Below are positions 1-8,954 of a stretch of 64,000 nt of DNA, piece by piece. The first letter of the stretch is position 1; each line of letters begins with the position of its first letter. Origin of the DNA: Maribacter sp. ACAM166 (lineage in GTDB: Bacteria > Bacteroidota > Bacteroidia > Flavobacteriales > Flavobacteriaceae); the NCBI RefSeq assembly GCF_005771495.1, contig NZ_VAUW01000010.1, forward strand, positions 62,001 to 126,000, in the 5' to 3' direction. The notes below the pieces were generated by a model. The model was given only the letters and a program-made list of their open reading frames with translations. It ran no database searches and was not told where the DNA came from. A program made the translations under genes and the position numbers.

Positions 1-1584
1 TGCAGGTACCCTTTGGTTTTCCGTGATTGTTGGGGCTACCCTAAGGTCTAAGTTCAATTTATCAGTAAGCTGAGAATTTAAGTTTAACAAGATATTGTAA
101 CGCTCAAATTTGGCTTTTTCGACAACACCAGTTTGCTTATAATATCCTACCGATGTAAAGAAACTTGTGTTGTTCTTTATTGGTGAGGCATATGAAAAAT
201 TATAATTGTTAACAATACCGGTCTTAAAAATAGCATCTTGCCAGTCTGTATCAGTACCGTCCCAATTGATAAAGGATTCTGGCATTTCATAATTGGCATT
301 CCCCCTATCGCCAGGTCCAATAGGATCATTAATTGATGCACCTTCTACTGAAGACAGGTAATTATTATTTCTTGCGTCTCTCGTAAAATCTATTAGTTCT
401 GGGGCATTCATTAAATCAATTTTGTTGGCAACATTTTGCATACTGACAAATGAGTCAAATGAAAATCGTCCCTCATCCGTAGAAGATGCCTTTTTTGTAG
501 TGATTAACAGCACTCCATTTCCTCCTCTAGACCCATAAATTGCTGCCGCCGAAGCATCTTTCAATACTTGTATTGACTCAATATCATTTGGATTTAAGGT
601 TGCAAGTGGGTTTACTGGCGGTGGCTGAAAAGCTGCTCTTCTCCGGGCCACCCCTCCATTAACACCTACCGAGGTAAGGTTTCTAGATATTGGAATTCCG
701 TCTATCACAAATAATGGGTCATTGCCTGCAGATATCGAACCTGAACCTCTGACTCGAATGTTTGGGCTTGCGCCTGGCTCACCAGAAGTTTCTTGAACTT
801 GAACACCAGCTACTCGACCAATAATAGCGCTCTCTGGACTTAAAGACGGTACCTCAACAATCGTTTCTTGAGAAATCGAGATAACAGATCCCGTTACTCT
901 TTTTTTAGCTAAAGTTCCATAACCAACCACTACAACTTCTTCTAAAGCTGCTGCATCTTCAACAAGACTTATCGTAATAGAAGTTTGACCTGAAACATCT
1001 ACTTCCTTGGATTTGTATCCCAAATAAGAAACTTTAATTCTGGAAACACCTGTTGGCAATGCTATTTCGAAATTTCCATCAAAGTCAGTTGTTGTTCCAA
1101 CAGTTGTACCTTTGGCTATAACCGTTGCTCCCGGCAAGGGTATTCCGCTCTCGTCTAAAACGGTTCCTACAAGACTTATCTGTAAATCAGGCAGTTCTAC
1201 CTTTTTAACAGGAACGAAGTTACCCAGATTAGCCTTTTCCTTTTTCTTTATCACAATTTGGCTAGAAAGTATTTCATACCCCAAATCTGTACCATTGAAC
1301 ACCTCTTTCAAAACATCTTCAATACAAAGATTATTTTTTCTAATTGTCACTGTACGATTTAAATCTACTTCAGATGCCTCGTAAAAAAATTTATGCCCTG
1401 TTGTATTTGTTATTGTTTCAAATATGTACCCTAGATTCTTATTTTCAGTACTAATGGTTACAATGTTTTCCTGTGTGCAGTTACTTGCATTAGCGTAGCT
1501 AAAAAATAGCGACATACATAAAAAGAACATTAAGCTCTTAGGAAACTTTAGAGCTTTAGCACATATAGTTTTCTGTTTTTTCAT
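1..1584 (-). CDS. SusC/RagA-like TonB-dependent receptor, C-terminus beyond window
   Basis: Outer-membrane receptor for TonB-dependent uptake, probably of a glycan or peptide; the substrate cannot be read. The frame is open for 528 codons from an ATG at 1584 to the window edge, so only the N-terminal half is present. In order I see a signal peptide, an STN (secretin/TonB short N-terminal) domain at about residues 40-110, a carboxypeptidase-regulatory-like beta domain (GTVLDESGIPLPGATV, about 145-225) and the TonB plug, with the SusC signature GYGTLAKKRVTGSV and NPNDIESIQVLKDASAAAIYG. The STN domain is known to relay ligand binding to a FecR anti-sigma factor. The fecR and sigma genes lie directly upstream on the same strand, so the three probably form one signalling circuit. 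A susD gene would be expected beyond the left edge. Confidence 0.93.
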   Translation of the reverse strand, partial: MKKQKTICAKALKFPKSLMFFLCMSLFFSYANASNCTQENIVTISTENKNLGYIFETITNTTGHKFFYEASEVDLNRTVTIRKNNLCIEDVLKEVFNGTDLGYEILSSQIVIKKKEKANLGNFVPVKKVELPDLQISLVGTVLDESGIPLPGATVIAKGTTVGTTTDFDGNFEIALPTGVSRIKVSYLGYKSKEVDVSGQTSITISLVEDAAALEEVVVVGYGTLAKKRVTGSVISISQETIVEVPSLSPESAIIGRVAGVQVQETSGEPGASPNIRVRGSGSISAGNDPLFVIDGIPISRNLTSVGVNGGVARRRAAFQPPPVNPLATLNPNDIESIQVLKDASAAAIYGSRGGNGVLLITTKKASSTDEGRFSFDSFVSMQNVANKIDLMNAPELIDFTRDARNNNYLSSVEGASINDPIGPGDRGNANYEMPESFINWDGTDTDWQDAIFKTGIVNNYNFSYASPIKNNTSFFTSVGYYKQTGVVEKAKFERYNILLNLNSQLTDKLNLDLRVAPTITENQRVPA

Positions 1585-1637
1585 AATTAATTTAGTCTAG
1601 TTAGTATTTGTTTCTTTTTGTCAGGAATTGATTCAAA

Positions 1638-2816
1638 TCATAGGCTTACTTGTTTTTTAATAATAATTATTCTACCTTTTTTCGTGTAACTAAAATGTGT
1701 GTGAGTTTGTATTGTTTTTAAAATAAAATCAATACCCTCCTTATCAAACATACCAGTGAACTTTCGTTCTCCGAGCATTTCATTTTCATTGATAATTTGA
1801 ACATTGAATTGACGTTCTAATTTTTTTATTATTTCAGACATTTGTTCATTCTGAAAAGCTATTACGCCATTGACCCATGATATGTAGGGGGTTACATTAA
1901 CATCTTCTATGATAAATGACTTGTCTAAAATTTTAGAATTCGTGACTTTTTGAGATGGTTTCAGCATTGCTAAGTTTTCCCTCCTAAAACTTTTCTCATT
2001 ACCTACACCTACAGAACCTTCAACCAAAACCACTTCAGCTTTATCATCTTCTTCATAAGCAGAAATATTGAAGACTGTTCCAAATACTTGGGTATACATG
2101 TCATTAGCTTTAACTATAAATGGCTTTATTGGGTTTTTTGTTATTTCAAAAAATGCTTCGCCCTTTAAAAGAACTTGCCTTTTATCCAGACTTGCAAAAC
2201 TGGTCGGATACGTTAACTCTGATCCAGAGTTCAACCTTATGATTGATCCGTCTTCTAAGGTGACTCCTAAAATTTTTCCGAAAGGAACTTTTAAGGTATT
2301 ACTACCCGATTTATTCTTAGTTTTTTCTTTATTGTTCTGATATAATACGCCATTGTTCAAATGAATACTTGTTAATCCATTATTGACGTGCATTAAAGTG
2401 TCTTGATCATGTTCAAGATGTATAATCTCGCCGCTATCCAATTGAAGTGTTATTGCATTAGAATTCAATTTGGGTTGAATTTTGAATTTGGAATATCTAT
2501 TGATTATAAAATAAGTTGTAGAGGTAATTAATATCAATATTGTAGCAGCGTATTTCCACACCTGCTTGGTTGCGTAGAATGGTAGCGCCTTCGTCTCTTC
2601 TTTAACTTTTATACATTGTAAAAATTCTTCAAAAGCCACTTCAGAATCCCACGATTTATTTTTGTAATTAACTAAAAAATCAGCCTGAACAAATTTTTTA
2701 AATACATCTTGGCTTCCCTCCTTCTTTACCCATTCAAAAAGAATTGAAATCTCTTCAGTGGTCGCTTCTTGAGAAAGATATTTTGTAATTATTGTTCTAA
2801 TATCAAGCTTGGTCAT
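1638..2816 (-). CDS. FecR-family anti-sigma factor
   Basis: Inner-membrane anti-sigma factor expected to hold the neighbouring ECF sigma factor and to receive a signal from the STN domain of the SusC-like receptor. It has a cytoplasmic N-terminal region (about 1-85), one membrane segment (about 88-107, hydrophobic, starting VWKYAATILILI) and a periplasmic FecR domain with the typical VPFGKILGVTLEDGSIIRLN and GEAFFEI motifs, followed by the DUF4974-type C-terminal domain. At 392 aa it is normal for Bacteroidota FecR proteins. It lies 53 bp upstream of the receptor and about 140 bp downstream of the sigma gene, the standard order. Confidence 0.93.
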   Translation of the reverse strand: MTKLDIRTIITKYLSQEATTEEISILFEWVKKEGSQDVFKKFVQADFLVNYKNKSWDSEVAFEEFLQCIKVKEETKALPFYATKQVWKYAATILILITSTTYFIINRYSKFKIQPKLNSNAITLQLDSGEIIHLEHDQDTLMHVNNGLTSIHLNNGVLYQNNKEKTKNKSGSNTLKVPFGKILGVTLEDGSIIRLNSGSELTYPTSFASLDKRQVLLKGEAFFEITKNPIKPFIVKANDMYTQVFGTVFNISAYEEDDKAEVVLVEGSVGVGNEKSFRRENLAMLKPSQKVTNSKILDKSFIIEDVNVTPYISWVNGVIAFQNEQMSEIIKKLERQFNVQIINENEMLGERKFTGMFDKEGIDFILKTIQTHTHFSYTKKGRIIIIKKQVSL

Positions 2817-2957
2817 GTAAAAAAATTAAAACCCTTTAATTAAGAGACGTATATTTTCTTAAAAACCCCTACTCGAAATTTATTTTATTAACAGAATATT
2901 AAATTTATTAGCGAATTACAGGTCTAATTTATGAAGATTAATCAATATGAGCTCTAC

Positions 2958-3515
2958 CTAAAAGAAGAAAGGGGATAACTGTGTTCTTAGTCTTTTTAAG
3001 GCCTTAGACATGTGAACTTCAACAGTTTTAATTGAAATATCTAGCTTTTCAGAAATTTCTTGATACTTAAGTCCTTCCTTTTTACCCATTACAAATACTT
3101 TTTTACATTGATCAGGTAAATTTTCAATTTCAGTTTCAACCAATTTTAGCTTATGCTCAAATTGGTTGAAATCAATAGCTACAATATCAGAATAAGCCTC
3201 TTGTTTTAAATGCTCCAAAAGCTTAAATTCTTTCTTAACCTTACGCTTATAATCAATAAAGAGATTGTAGGCCATTTTAAAAAAGTATTTCTTAAGCCCA
3301 TTATTTTTAATAGATAATGTGGCCCTTTTATCCCAAATTTTAATAAAAGCTTGTTGGGCTATTTCCTCGGCTAATTTAGAATTGCCAGAAATTGCTAAAA
3401 TATAGTTGCATAATTGTTTATGATAACTTCTAAAAAAATAGTCATACGCAACCTCAGAACCCTTCTTAAGCTCTTCAATAAGCAACTTATCATCTTTGTA
3501 GCTGTTATTGTCCAT
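2958..3515 (-). CDS. ECF RNA polymerase sigma factor (sigma-70 family)
   Basis: Alternative sigma factor of the Bacteroidota FecI-like group, predicted to drive the fecR-susC genes downstream. Region 2 is visible as YDYFFRSYHKQLCNYILAIS with AEEIAQQAFIKIWDKR. Region 4 is the C-terminal helix-turn-helix with LPDQCKKVFVMGKKEGLKYQEISEKLDISIKTVEVHMSKALKRL. I place the start at the ATG at 3515 (MDNNSYKDD) rather than 21 codons upstream, because the longer N-terminus has no counterpart in the family and this start gives the usual length of about 185 aa. Confidence 0.92.
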   Translation of the reverse strand: MDNNSYKDDKLLIEELKKGSEVAYDYFFRSYHKQLCNYILAISGNSKLAEEIAQQAFIKIWDKRATLSIKNNGLKKYFFKMAYNLFIDYKRKVKKEFKLLEHLKQEAYSDIVAIDFNQFEHKLKLVETEIENLPDQCKKVFVMGKKEGLKYQEISEKLDISIKTVEVHMSKALKRLRTQLSPFFF

Positions 3516-3847
3516 ATTGATTATTTTTATAAACCAACTTTCGACCTGAAAGACTGGCTCAAATTTTACAATAAACAAACTAGCCTTGGTTAAGCTATAA
3601 AAGTTGAATTATGGTTAAAATTAATTTGACCAGGCACAACCTATAACCATTCAGTAAGGATTACTCAATGGTTAAAATTAGACTTCAATACAATTCACTT
3701 GCATAAAAAGAAACAAACAATGTTATTAAAAATTTAACAATTATCATTATAATTCAAAAATAATTCAAATAGAGTTGAATGTAATTTGGATTTAATACGA
3801 TTTATAATACCTAGAAATGAATTACTCAATTTCGAATTTACTTATGT
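3516..3847. other. Intergenic, AT-rich, no gene seen
   Basis: About 330 bases upstream of the sigma gene with no convincing reading frame. A short sequence, ATGGTTAAAATTA, occurs twice (around 3611 and 3668). The sigma-gene promoter should lie here, but I cannot place it confidently. Confidence 0.5.
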
Positions 3848-4364
3848 CTAAGTTGAAGTCATAAGTGCAACGTACTTATCTTTTAGGACTTCAATTGGGT
3901 TCTTATACTTGAATTTTTTAATGGGTCTGTAATTTAGTAGTCATTCTACTTCTATTATCCTTTTGACCCAAACCTGTCGAAGCTCTATTTTCTTAGAAAA
4001 AAATCTTCTGATGACACCTATTCAATTCTCTACAATCTCTTTGGCCTATGACGTTTAAGGTTTCGTAAAGGCTCATAAATCCTTCAATGCGCTTTTTTAG
4101 ACCTTCACCAAAAAGAATCTGTTAGACTTGGTACTGTGGCGCAAATTAGCATTACGCTGGGTGTGTTCGACAATATAAAGCCTAGCAGGTTGCTCTTGCT
4201 TAGGTATGTTACGTTTCAACTCGCGGCTTAAAGTACTTTTATAGACACCTACTAGAGTGGCTATTTCTTTCTGTGATAATCCTTCTTTGAGTAGCGACTA
4301 AATTTGATACCTTTTGAAAAAGGAAACGTTGTTTATAATTTTTCATGTAAGATTGGTGTTGCAT
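3848..4364 (-). mobile_element. Decayed IS30-family transposase
   Basis: Relic of an insertion sequence. On the minus strand near 4260-4310 the frame reads LSQKEIATLVGVYKSTLSRELKRN, the N-terminal helix-turn-helix typical of IS30 transposases (written here in two pieces: LSQKEIATLVGV and YKSTLSRELKRN). Near 3850-3935 another frame reads LNYRPIKKFKYKNPIEVL, the family's usual C-terminal end. Stops and frame changes separate the pieces. The whole span is about 0.5 kb against about 1 kb for an intact element, so the catalytic core has been deleted. I could not find terminal inverted repeats or a target duplication. Confidence 0.75.
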
Positions 4365-4530
4365 ATATGACTTGAACTTAGATGACACAAAAATTAAAAG
4401 GAAAGAAGTTCTACTAATCCTCTCAGGTTCTGCTTCTTGAAAACATTTTAACATAGGCTTAACCCGCTTTAACCTAGAATTCGCAACCTATGTCTTATAC
4501 TCCATGTTAATGAGTAATAAAATAAAAACA

Positions 4531-4665
4531 ATGAGCGACACAAGAAAATTCAAAAGGAAAGTAGAACAATCAAATCCTACGAATCCGTCTGGGGGCACCG
4601 ATATAAATAATAAGACATTTGATATTGACAAGAGAACTATTGATGAGAATCAAAGTAAAAAATAG
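4531..4665 (+). CDS. Small hypothetical protein (44 aa)
   Basis: An ATG-started frame encoding a hydrophilic 44-residue peptide (MSDTRKFKRKVEQSNPTNPS at the start, ending DENQSKK), rich in Lys, Asn and Thr, with no membrane segment or signal. I do not recognise a family. It sits between two decayed genes, so it may be a surviving small gene or a chance frame. Confidence 0.3.
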   Translation: MSDTRKFKRKVEQSNPTNPSGGTDINNKTFDIDKRTIDENQSKK

Positions 4666-4679
4666 CTTCAAAAAGAACA

Positions 4680-5115
4680 ATGCAACCGCATTATTTTAAT
4701 GTAGATATGATTTAAAATTACCGATGCAAAGGCATTAGGTGCTCCCTAGAATTGAAAAGAGAAAAAGGGCTTTGAATCAAAGTTGCCGTTTCACCTGAAT
4801 TTCACGAAGGGATTGAAGGAATTTGGTCTCCAAAACACATGTTCTTGGCCGCAGTTAACAGTTGTTTTATGACGTCTTCTTCAACTCTAGCAAAAATCCA
4901 ATACGGCATTTTACGAGTTTCAGCTATCAGGTTATGTGAAAGCTGGAAAATGAACTAATGATGAACCAGATTTATCTTAAACCTACGGTCACAATCACCA
5001 ATGTAATACCTAAAAAAAAGGCGATACACATTTTGAAAAAAAAGTAAAAATCATGTATGACAACCCTCTCAATTGACTCAAAAATCACTTTGGAAACAAT
5101 TATTCAGATAAAATC
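4680..5115 (+). pseudogene. Decayed OsmC-family protein
   Basis: Reading from the ATG at 4680, one frame gives MQPHYFNVDMI-stop, then VAVSPEFHEGIEGIWSPKHM and FLAAVNSCFMT, which is the OsmC/Ohr-type start through the first redox cysteine (normally WSPEHLFLAAVxSCFMxTF). Two in-frame stops interrupt it. After a frameshift near 4920 the C-terminal half continues as MMNQIYLKPTVTI and, after another change, KSCMTTLSIDSKITLE, which carries the second OsmC cysteine. The intact protein would have had about 140 residues and a peroxide-reducing role. An intact OsmC domain is present elsewhere in the window, fused to a hydrolase at 11804. Confidence 0.8.
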
Positions 5116-5133
5116 CATTTTAATAGAAAGCAT

Positions 5134-5340
5134 ATGAAAACCAAGATAGAACTAGAGCAGAATATAATAAGTATCACCGCCAAAATTCACAAAGAATTCC
5201 CCGAGTTATCTAAACACATAACTGAAATACCGGTAAACGATTCTGAAGAGGATGAAATAGATATCAAAAACCTTGAGGACTATTATCATTCTTTAGTTGA
5301 GATTTTAAGTAAATATGCTAAAACACATAGAGAAGTATGA
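5134..5340 (+). CDS. Hypothetical protein (68 aa)
   Basis: Acidic, predicted helical, soluble 68-residue protein (begins MKTKIELEQNIISITAKIHK) with a DSEEDEIDIKNLEDYYHSLVEI segment (acidic stretch DSEEDEID followed by a helix). No family recognised. It lies 80 bp upstream of the HPF/RaiA gene in a run of same-strand stress genes, so co-expression with them is plausible. It could be a small conserved flavobacterial protein. Confidence 0.6.
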   Translation: MKTKIELEQNIISITAKIHKEFPELSKHITEIPVNDSEEDEIDIKNLEDYYHSLVEILSKYAKTHREV

Positions 5341-5420
5341 AAAGGAAAGCTCACAGAACGAAAAAGATTAAAAAGAAGATATAGCTTGAAAACGAGTAAT
5401 TAAACTAAGAAAATACAATT

Positions 5421-5747
5421 ATGAAAATTCAATTTAATACCGACAAAACGATTAGTGGTAATGAAAAAGATCAGCATTATTTTACTTCCTTGATAGAAGA
5501 AGGGCTGAGAAATTTTGAATCCCATATTACAAGAATAGAAGTTCATCTATCAGATGAAAATGGAAATAAGGAAGGACCTAACGATATACGATGTTTGCTG
5601 GAAACAAGAATTGAAGGCAGACAACCTTTAGCAGTTTCATGTCAGGCCGATACCGTTGAACTTTCTGTATCTGGTGCGATTGACAAACTTACAACTTCTT
5701 TAGAAACAATTCTTGGAAGGATGCAAAATCATAATACAACCACATAA
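5421..5747 (+). CDS. HPF/RaiA-like ribosome-associated protein
   Basis: Member of the ribosome hibernation / sigma-54 modulation family, which binds the 30S decoding region and stalls or protects ribosomes in stress. At 108 residues it is the short form without the C-terminal dimerisation tail. Features are the N-terminal beta strand MKIQFNTDKTI, the helix with FTSLIEEGLRNFESHITRIEVHLSDENG, and a basic/aromatic C-terminal helix GAIDKLTTSLETILGRMQNH. The next gene starts 11 bp downstream, so they are probably co-transcribed. The Asp/Glu-rich strand differs from E. coli RaiA, so it may be a Bacteroidota variant. Confidence 0.8.
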   Translation: MKIQFNTDKTISGNEKDQHYFTSLIEEGLRNFESHITRIEVHLSDENGNKEGPNDIRCLLETRIEGRQPLAVSCQADTVELSVSGAIDKLTTSLETILGRMQNHNTTT

Positions 5748-5758
5748 TAAAAGTCAAA

Positions 5759-6139
5759 ATGAAAACACAAAAAAAGCTAGGAATTTGGATGGATCATTCA
5801 ACGGCAAATTTGATTGATCTAAATTTCAAGAAACACAGTCGTTCCATAACATCAGATTTTACTTTTAATACAAAAGAAGAAGCGTTGAACAGAAGTGAAA
5901 ATCTTATGCATAATAAAAGGCAGCAAATGCATGAAGCCTATTACAAAGAAATTGCTGATGTGATTTTAAATTATGACAATGTGCTTTTATTTGGCCCGAC
6001 AAATGCAAAAACAGAACTACATAATTTATTGAATAAGGATTCACATTTTAAGGATATAAATATTGATATCCAATCCGCTGATAAGATGACGGATAATGAA
6101 AAAGAGGCGTTTGTCGTAAATCATTTTGAAAATACATAA
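5759..6139 (+). CDS. Conserved protein with eRF1 domain 3/Pelota-like look
   Basis: 126-residue soluble protein starting MKTQKKLGIWMDHSTANLID. The pattern LGIWMDHSTANLI, then YYKEIADVILNYDNVLLFGPTNAKTELHNLL (helix, strand with LLFGP, helix) resembles the L7Ae/eRF1-domain-3-like folds found in small bacterial 'host attachment' or translation-linked proteins. That fold assignment is inference from pattern only. Its place 11 bp after the HPF gene supports a role near the ribosome under stress, but no function is proven. Confidence 0.6.
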   Translation: MKTQKKLGIWMDHSTANLIDLNFKKHSRSITSDFTFNTKEEALNRSENLMHNKRQQMHEAYYKEIADVILNYDNVLLFGPTNAKTELHNLLNKDSHFKDINIDIQSADKMTDNEKEAFVVNHFENT

Positions 6140-6478
6140 TAAAAAATGAATGATGAGAATCTTCTCTTTTGGAAAATGCAGTGTATATAGGGAATCATTT
6201 GGTTTGAAATTATATTTTGGATTTTCGCTTTGATAAATCGAATTCCATGTCAGCGAAACAAGCTGGGTTTCCCTCTTGACATACCACAGAAACGTTTCGC
6301 TTCCATGTAATAAAGAAAGAATATCAGGGCGGAAAAAGCAATTCTCAAGAAATAACCTGAGCGATCTCAAATTAGAAAAAAGAGAACTTGGAAATATTTA
6401 AAGCAGAATTTACGCCCTGATGGTTGAGTAGGTTAAAGAACTTACAGGTTTTACCATGACATTTTAAAAATTAAAAAA
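6140..6478. other. Intergenic, possible coding remnant
   Basis: No intact gene in 339 bases. On the plus strand near 6235-6400 there is a codon-like stretch with interrupting stops that I cannot assign. The promoter for hflK should lie in the right-hand part. Confidence 0.4.
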
Positions 6479-7462
6479 ATGAATAAAGAAAAATTAAATC
6501 TCCCACCCCAATTAGGAAAAATACTTGAGTACTGGCGGTTTATTGTCGCATTACTATTTTTAGCAATTATTTTTTCGTTATCAATTTTTCAGATAAGTAC
6601 TGAAGAAGTGGGTGTTATCACTCGATTCGGAAAGTATGTGAGACAAGTAGAACCGGGATTGAATCTTAAAATACCCTTCGCTGAGGATGTTTATAAAGTT
6701 CCGGTAGAACGGCAACAAAAACTGGAATTTGGTTTCCGAACCTCGAGAGCAGGGAAAAACACTCAATTTGCATCATCAAGTACAAAAGATGAATCACTAA
6801 TGCTTACTGGAGATCTTAATCTTGCAGAGGTGCAGTGGGTTGTACAATACAGGGTCGATGATGCCTACAAGAATCTTTTTAAGGTCAGAAATCCTCAGAG
6901 CACTCTGCGTATTATTTCTGAAGCAGCAATGAGACAAATTGTAGGTGACCGCACCGTAAATGAAGTGTTGACCGTTGGCCGTACGGAAATAGCAAGTGAG
7001 TTAGAGGTACTCATTCAGGAAATATGTAGAGAGTATTCAATGGGCATCAAAATAGAACAAGTAGTGCTTCAGGATGTCAATCCGCCGGAGCCTGTAAAAG
7101 CAGCTTTCAATGCCGTGAATGAAGCTCAGCAAGAAAAGGAAACGTTAATTAATCAAGCAAAATCGGAATACAATAAAGTAATACCGAAAGCAAGAGGGCA
7201 AGCGGAAGAAACCATTCAACAGGCTGAAGGATATGCTGCCGAGCGTATAAATAATGCGGATGGGGAAGCGGCTAGATTCACAGCGCTGTATAATGAATTT
7301 ATTAAGGCACCTGAGGTAACAAAAAGAAGGATTTACCTTGAAACAATGTCAAATGTGATACCCGAAATCGGGAACGTAGTCATAACAGACCAAAAAGGCA
7401 GCAGCGTGTTGCCGTTATTACAAATGCAGATGAACAAGAAAACAGAAAATAATGAAAACTAA
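6479..7462 (+). CDS. hflK: HflK-like SPFH membrane protein
   Basis: Subunit of the HflK/HflC complex, which caps and regulates the FtsH membrane protease. One N-terminal membrane segment (about 20-40, WRFIVALLFLAIIFSLSIF) precedes a band-7/SPFH domain with the motif STEEVGVITRFGKYVRQVEPGL. A long helical region rich in Gln/Ala/Glu (about 215-270, with AFNAVNEAQQEKETLINQAK) follows. At 327 aa it is shorter than E. coli HflK because it lacks the Gly-rich N-terminal tail, as is usual outside proteobacteria. It overlaps hflC by 11 bp, which indicates translational coupling. Confidence 0.92.
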   Translation: MNKEKLNLPPQLGKILEYWRFIVALLFLAIIFSLSIFQISTEEVGVITRFGKYVRQVEPGLNLKIPFAEDVYKVPVERQQKLEFGFRTSRAGKNTQFASSSTKDESLMLTGDLNLAEVQWVVQYRVDDAYKNLFKVRNPQSTLRIISEAAMRQIVGDRTVNEVLTVGRTEIASELEVLIQEICREYSMGIKIEQVVLQDVNPPEPVKAAFNAVNEAQQEKETLINQAKSEYNKVIPKARGQAEETIQQAEGYAAERINNADGEAARFTALYNEFIKAPEVTKRRIYLETMSNVIPEIGNVVITDQKGSSVLPLLQMQMNKKTENNEN

Positions 7463-8387
7463 ATCAATCTTAATTGGAATATTCGTCATTATTACCCTGA
7501 TAGGTTTAAATAGTAGTGTGTTTATTGTACAGGAGAAGGACCAGGTGGTAATCACTCAGTTTGGTAGGCCCGTCGGAGAAGCTATTGTCAAGCCCGGGAT
7601 GTACTTCAAGTTGCCCTTTATACAGGATGCTAATTATTTCGAAAAACGCTATATGGAATGGAATGGCGATCCAAACCAAGTGCCGACCAAGGACAAAAAG
7701 TTCATTTTTGTCGATACCTATGCAAGATGGCAGATAACAGATCCACTTCAGTTTTTTAAACGGCTAACAAACGAACGGGGTGCGCAATCACGTATAGATG
7801 ATATTCTGGATGGAGACACAAGAAATTTCATAGCGAATAATGACATTGAAGAAGCTGTGCGTACGAGTAACAGAATCCCTGAATCATCCGATACTGAAAT
7901 CATTGGTGACTCCCTGGCAAAGATTTATGTAGGCCGGGATAAAATTCAGCAAATGATATTGGAATCGGCGAACAAACAGACGAAGGAGCTAGGAATTAAG
8001 ATACTAGATTTTCGATTTAAACGTATCAATTATGTGCAGGAAGTACAGGACCAGGTATATGAGCGAATGAAAAGCGAACGTTTCCGAATCGCTGATAAAT
8101 TCCGCTCAGAAGGTCAGGGAGAAGCATCACGAATTAATGGTGAGAAAGAACGGGAGCTTAAAAATATACAATCCCTTGCATTCAGAGATGCTGAGATGAT
8201 TAAAGGTAAGGCAGATGCCACCGCTGCCTCTATTTATGCAAAAGCTTATGATAAGTCGAATCAATCGAGAAGCCTTTATGGCTTTCTGAAATCAATGGAA
8301 ACATTTGAGAAAACATTTGATGGAAAAACATCCATTTTCATTTCAACAGATAGCGAATTGTATAAATACCTAAAAAAGATGGATTAA
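7452..8387 (+). CDS. hflC: HflC-like SPFH membrane protein
   Basis: Partner of HflK in the FtsH-regulating membrane complex. It has an N-terminal membrane anchor (residues about 5-22), an SPFH domain with VFIVQEKDQVVITQFGRPVG and GMYFKLPFIQDANYFEKR, then the typical stretch YVQEVQDQVYERMKSERFRI followed by an Ala/Glu helix (FRSEGQGEASRINGEKEREL) and SIYAKAYDKSNQSRSLYGF. Length 311 aa fits the family. It starts inside the end of hflK, and an inverted repeat that could act as terminator lies 60 bp after its stop. Confidence 0.93.
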   Translation: MKTKSILIGIFVIITLIGLNSSVFIVQEKDQVVITQFGRPVGEAIVKPGMYFKLPFIQDANYFEKRYMEWNGDPNQVPTKDKKFIFVDTYARWQITDPLQFFKRLTNERGAQSRIDDILDGDTRNFIANNDIEEAVRTSNRIPESSDTEIIGDSLAKIYVGRDKIQQMILESANKQTKELGIKILDFRFKRINYVQEVQDQVYERMKSERFRIADKFRSEGQGEASRINGEKERELKNIQSLAFRDAEMIKGKADATAASIYAKAYDKSNQSRSLYGFLKSMETFEKTFDGKTSIFISTDSELYKYLKKMD

Positions 8388-8447
8388 CGTTTTATGAAAA
8401 AACAGATTGATGGTGATGATTTTTTTTAACTAGAAAGTCAAATTAGC

Positions 8448-8490
8448 TGAGTTCAATTGGTAAGTGTGCCGCACTTACCAATTGAACTCA
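8448..8490. repeat. Perfect 19-bp inverted repeat with 5-base loop
   Basis: Arms TGAGTTCAATTGGTAAGTG and its exact reverse complement enclose TGCCG. It follows hflC by 60 bp and precedes the pterin dehydratase gene. It would form a very stable hairpin in RNA, but no T-run follows. It could be a terminator of an unusual type, a processing site or a mobile hairpin element. Confidence 0.85.
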
Positions 8491-8551
8491 TCAACTCCTT
8501 TATCCAGAAAAAAATTGTTCCCGATTATTTTACTAACAAAAACAAACAAAA

Positions 8552-8863
8552 ATGACAAATTTAAATAAACAAGAGGCTCAGAACAGAATGAAAGAAATTG
8601 ATACTTTGTGGGCTCTAAAAGGAAAATCCATTTACAGAGAAATTATTTTTAAGAATTTTGTCGAAGCATTTTCTTTTATGACATCAGTTGCAATTATTGC
8701 TGAAAAGTCAGGCCATCATCCAACTTGGGAAAATGTATATAATAAAGTCAATATTGCTCTTAGCACCCATGATGCAGATGGACTCACGAATAAAGATTTC
8801 CAATTGGCAAAAGGAATTGATGAGATACTAACAAGCTATACAAAACAAAATGATAAACAATAA
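8552..8863 (+). CDS. Pterin-4a-carbinolamine dehydratase family protein
   Basis: Predicted 4a-hydroxytetrahydrobiopterin dehydratase (PCD/DCoH fold), which dehydrates the pterin carbinolamine formed by aromatic amino acid hydroxylases. The signature EKSGHHPTWENVYNKVNIAL with STHDADGLTNKDFQLAKGID holds the conserved [E]xxxHHP...Y...V.I.L.TH....LT..D..LA pattern, including the paired active-site histidines. Length 103 aa is typical. No hydroxylase gene is adjacent, so here it may serve another pterin or a structural role. Confidence 0.88.
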   Translation: MTNLNKQEAQNRMKEIDTLWALKGKSIYREIIFKNFVEAFSFMTSVAIIAEKSGHHPTWENVYNKVNIALSTHDADGLTNKDFQLAKGIDEILTSYTKQNDKQ

Positions 8864-8954
8864 CACCCTGTGGGTCGCTACTGACCATAGCTAAGTGTTG
8901 TATGAAATTTCAACCCATGCAAAACTTTTGTCCTCTTACAAAAACAACCGGATT

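Noticed and set aside
4531-4665. The small frame as a toxin or antitoxin
   Set aside because: No partner gene and no recognisable motif.
6041-6370. 109-aa minus-strand frame
   Set aside because: It overlaps the end of a better-supported plus-strand gene and has an unlikely amino-acid mix (many Leu, Phe, Ile and Arg without pattern).
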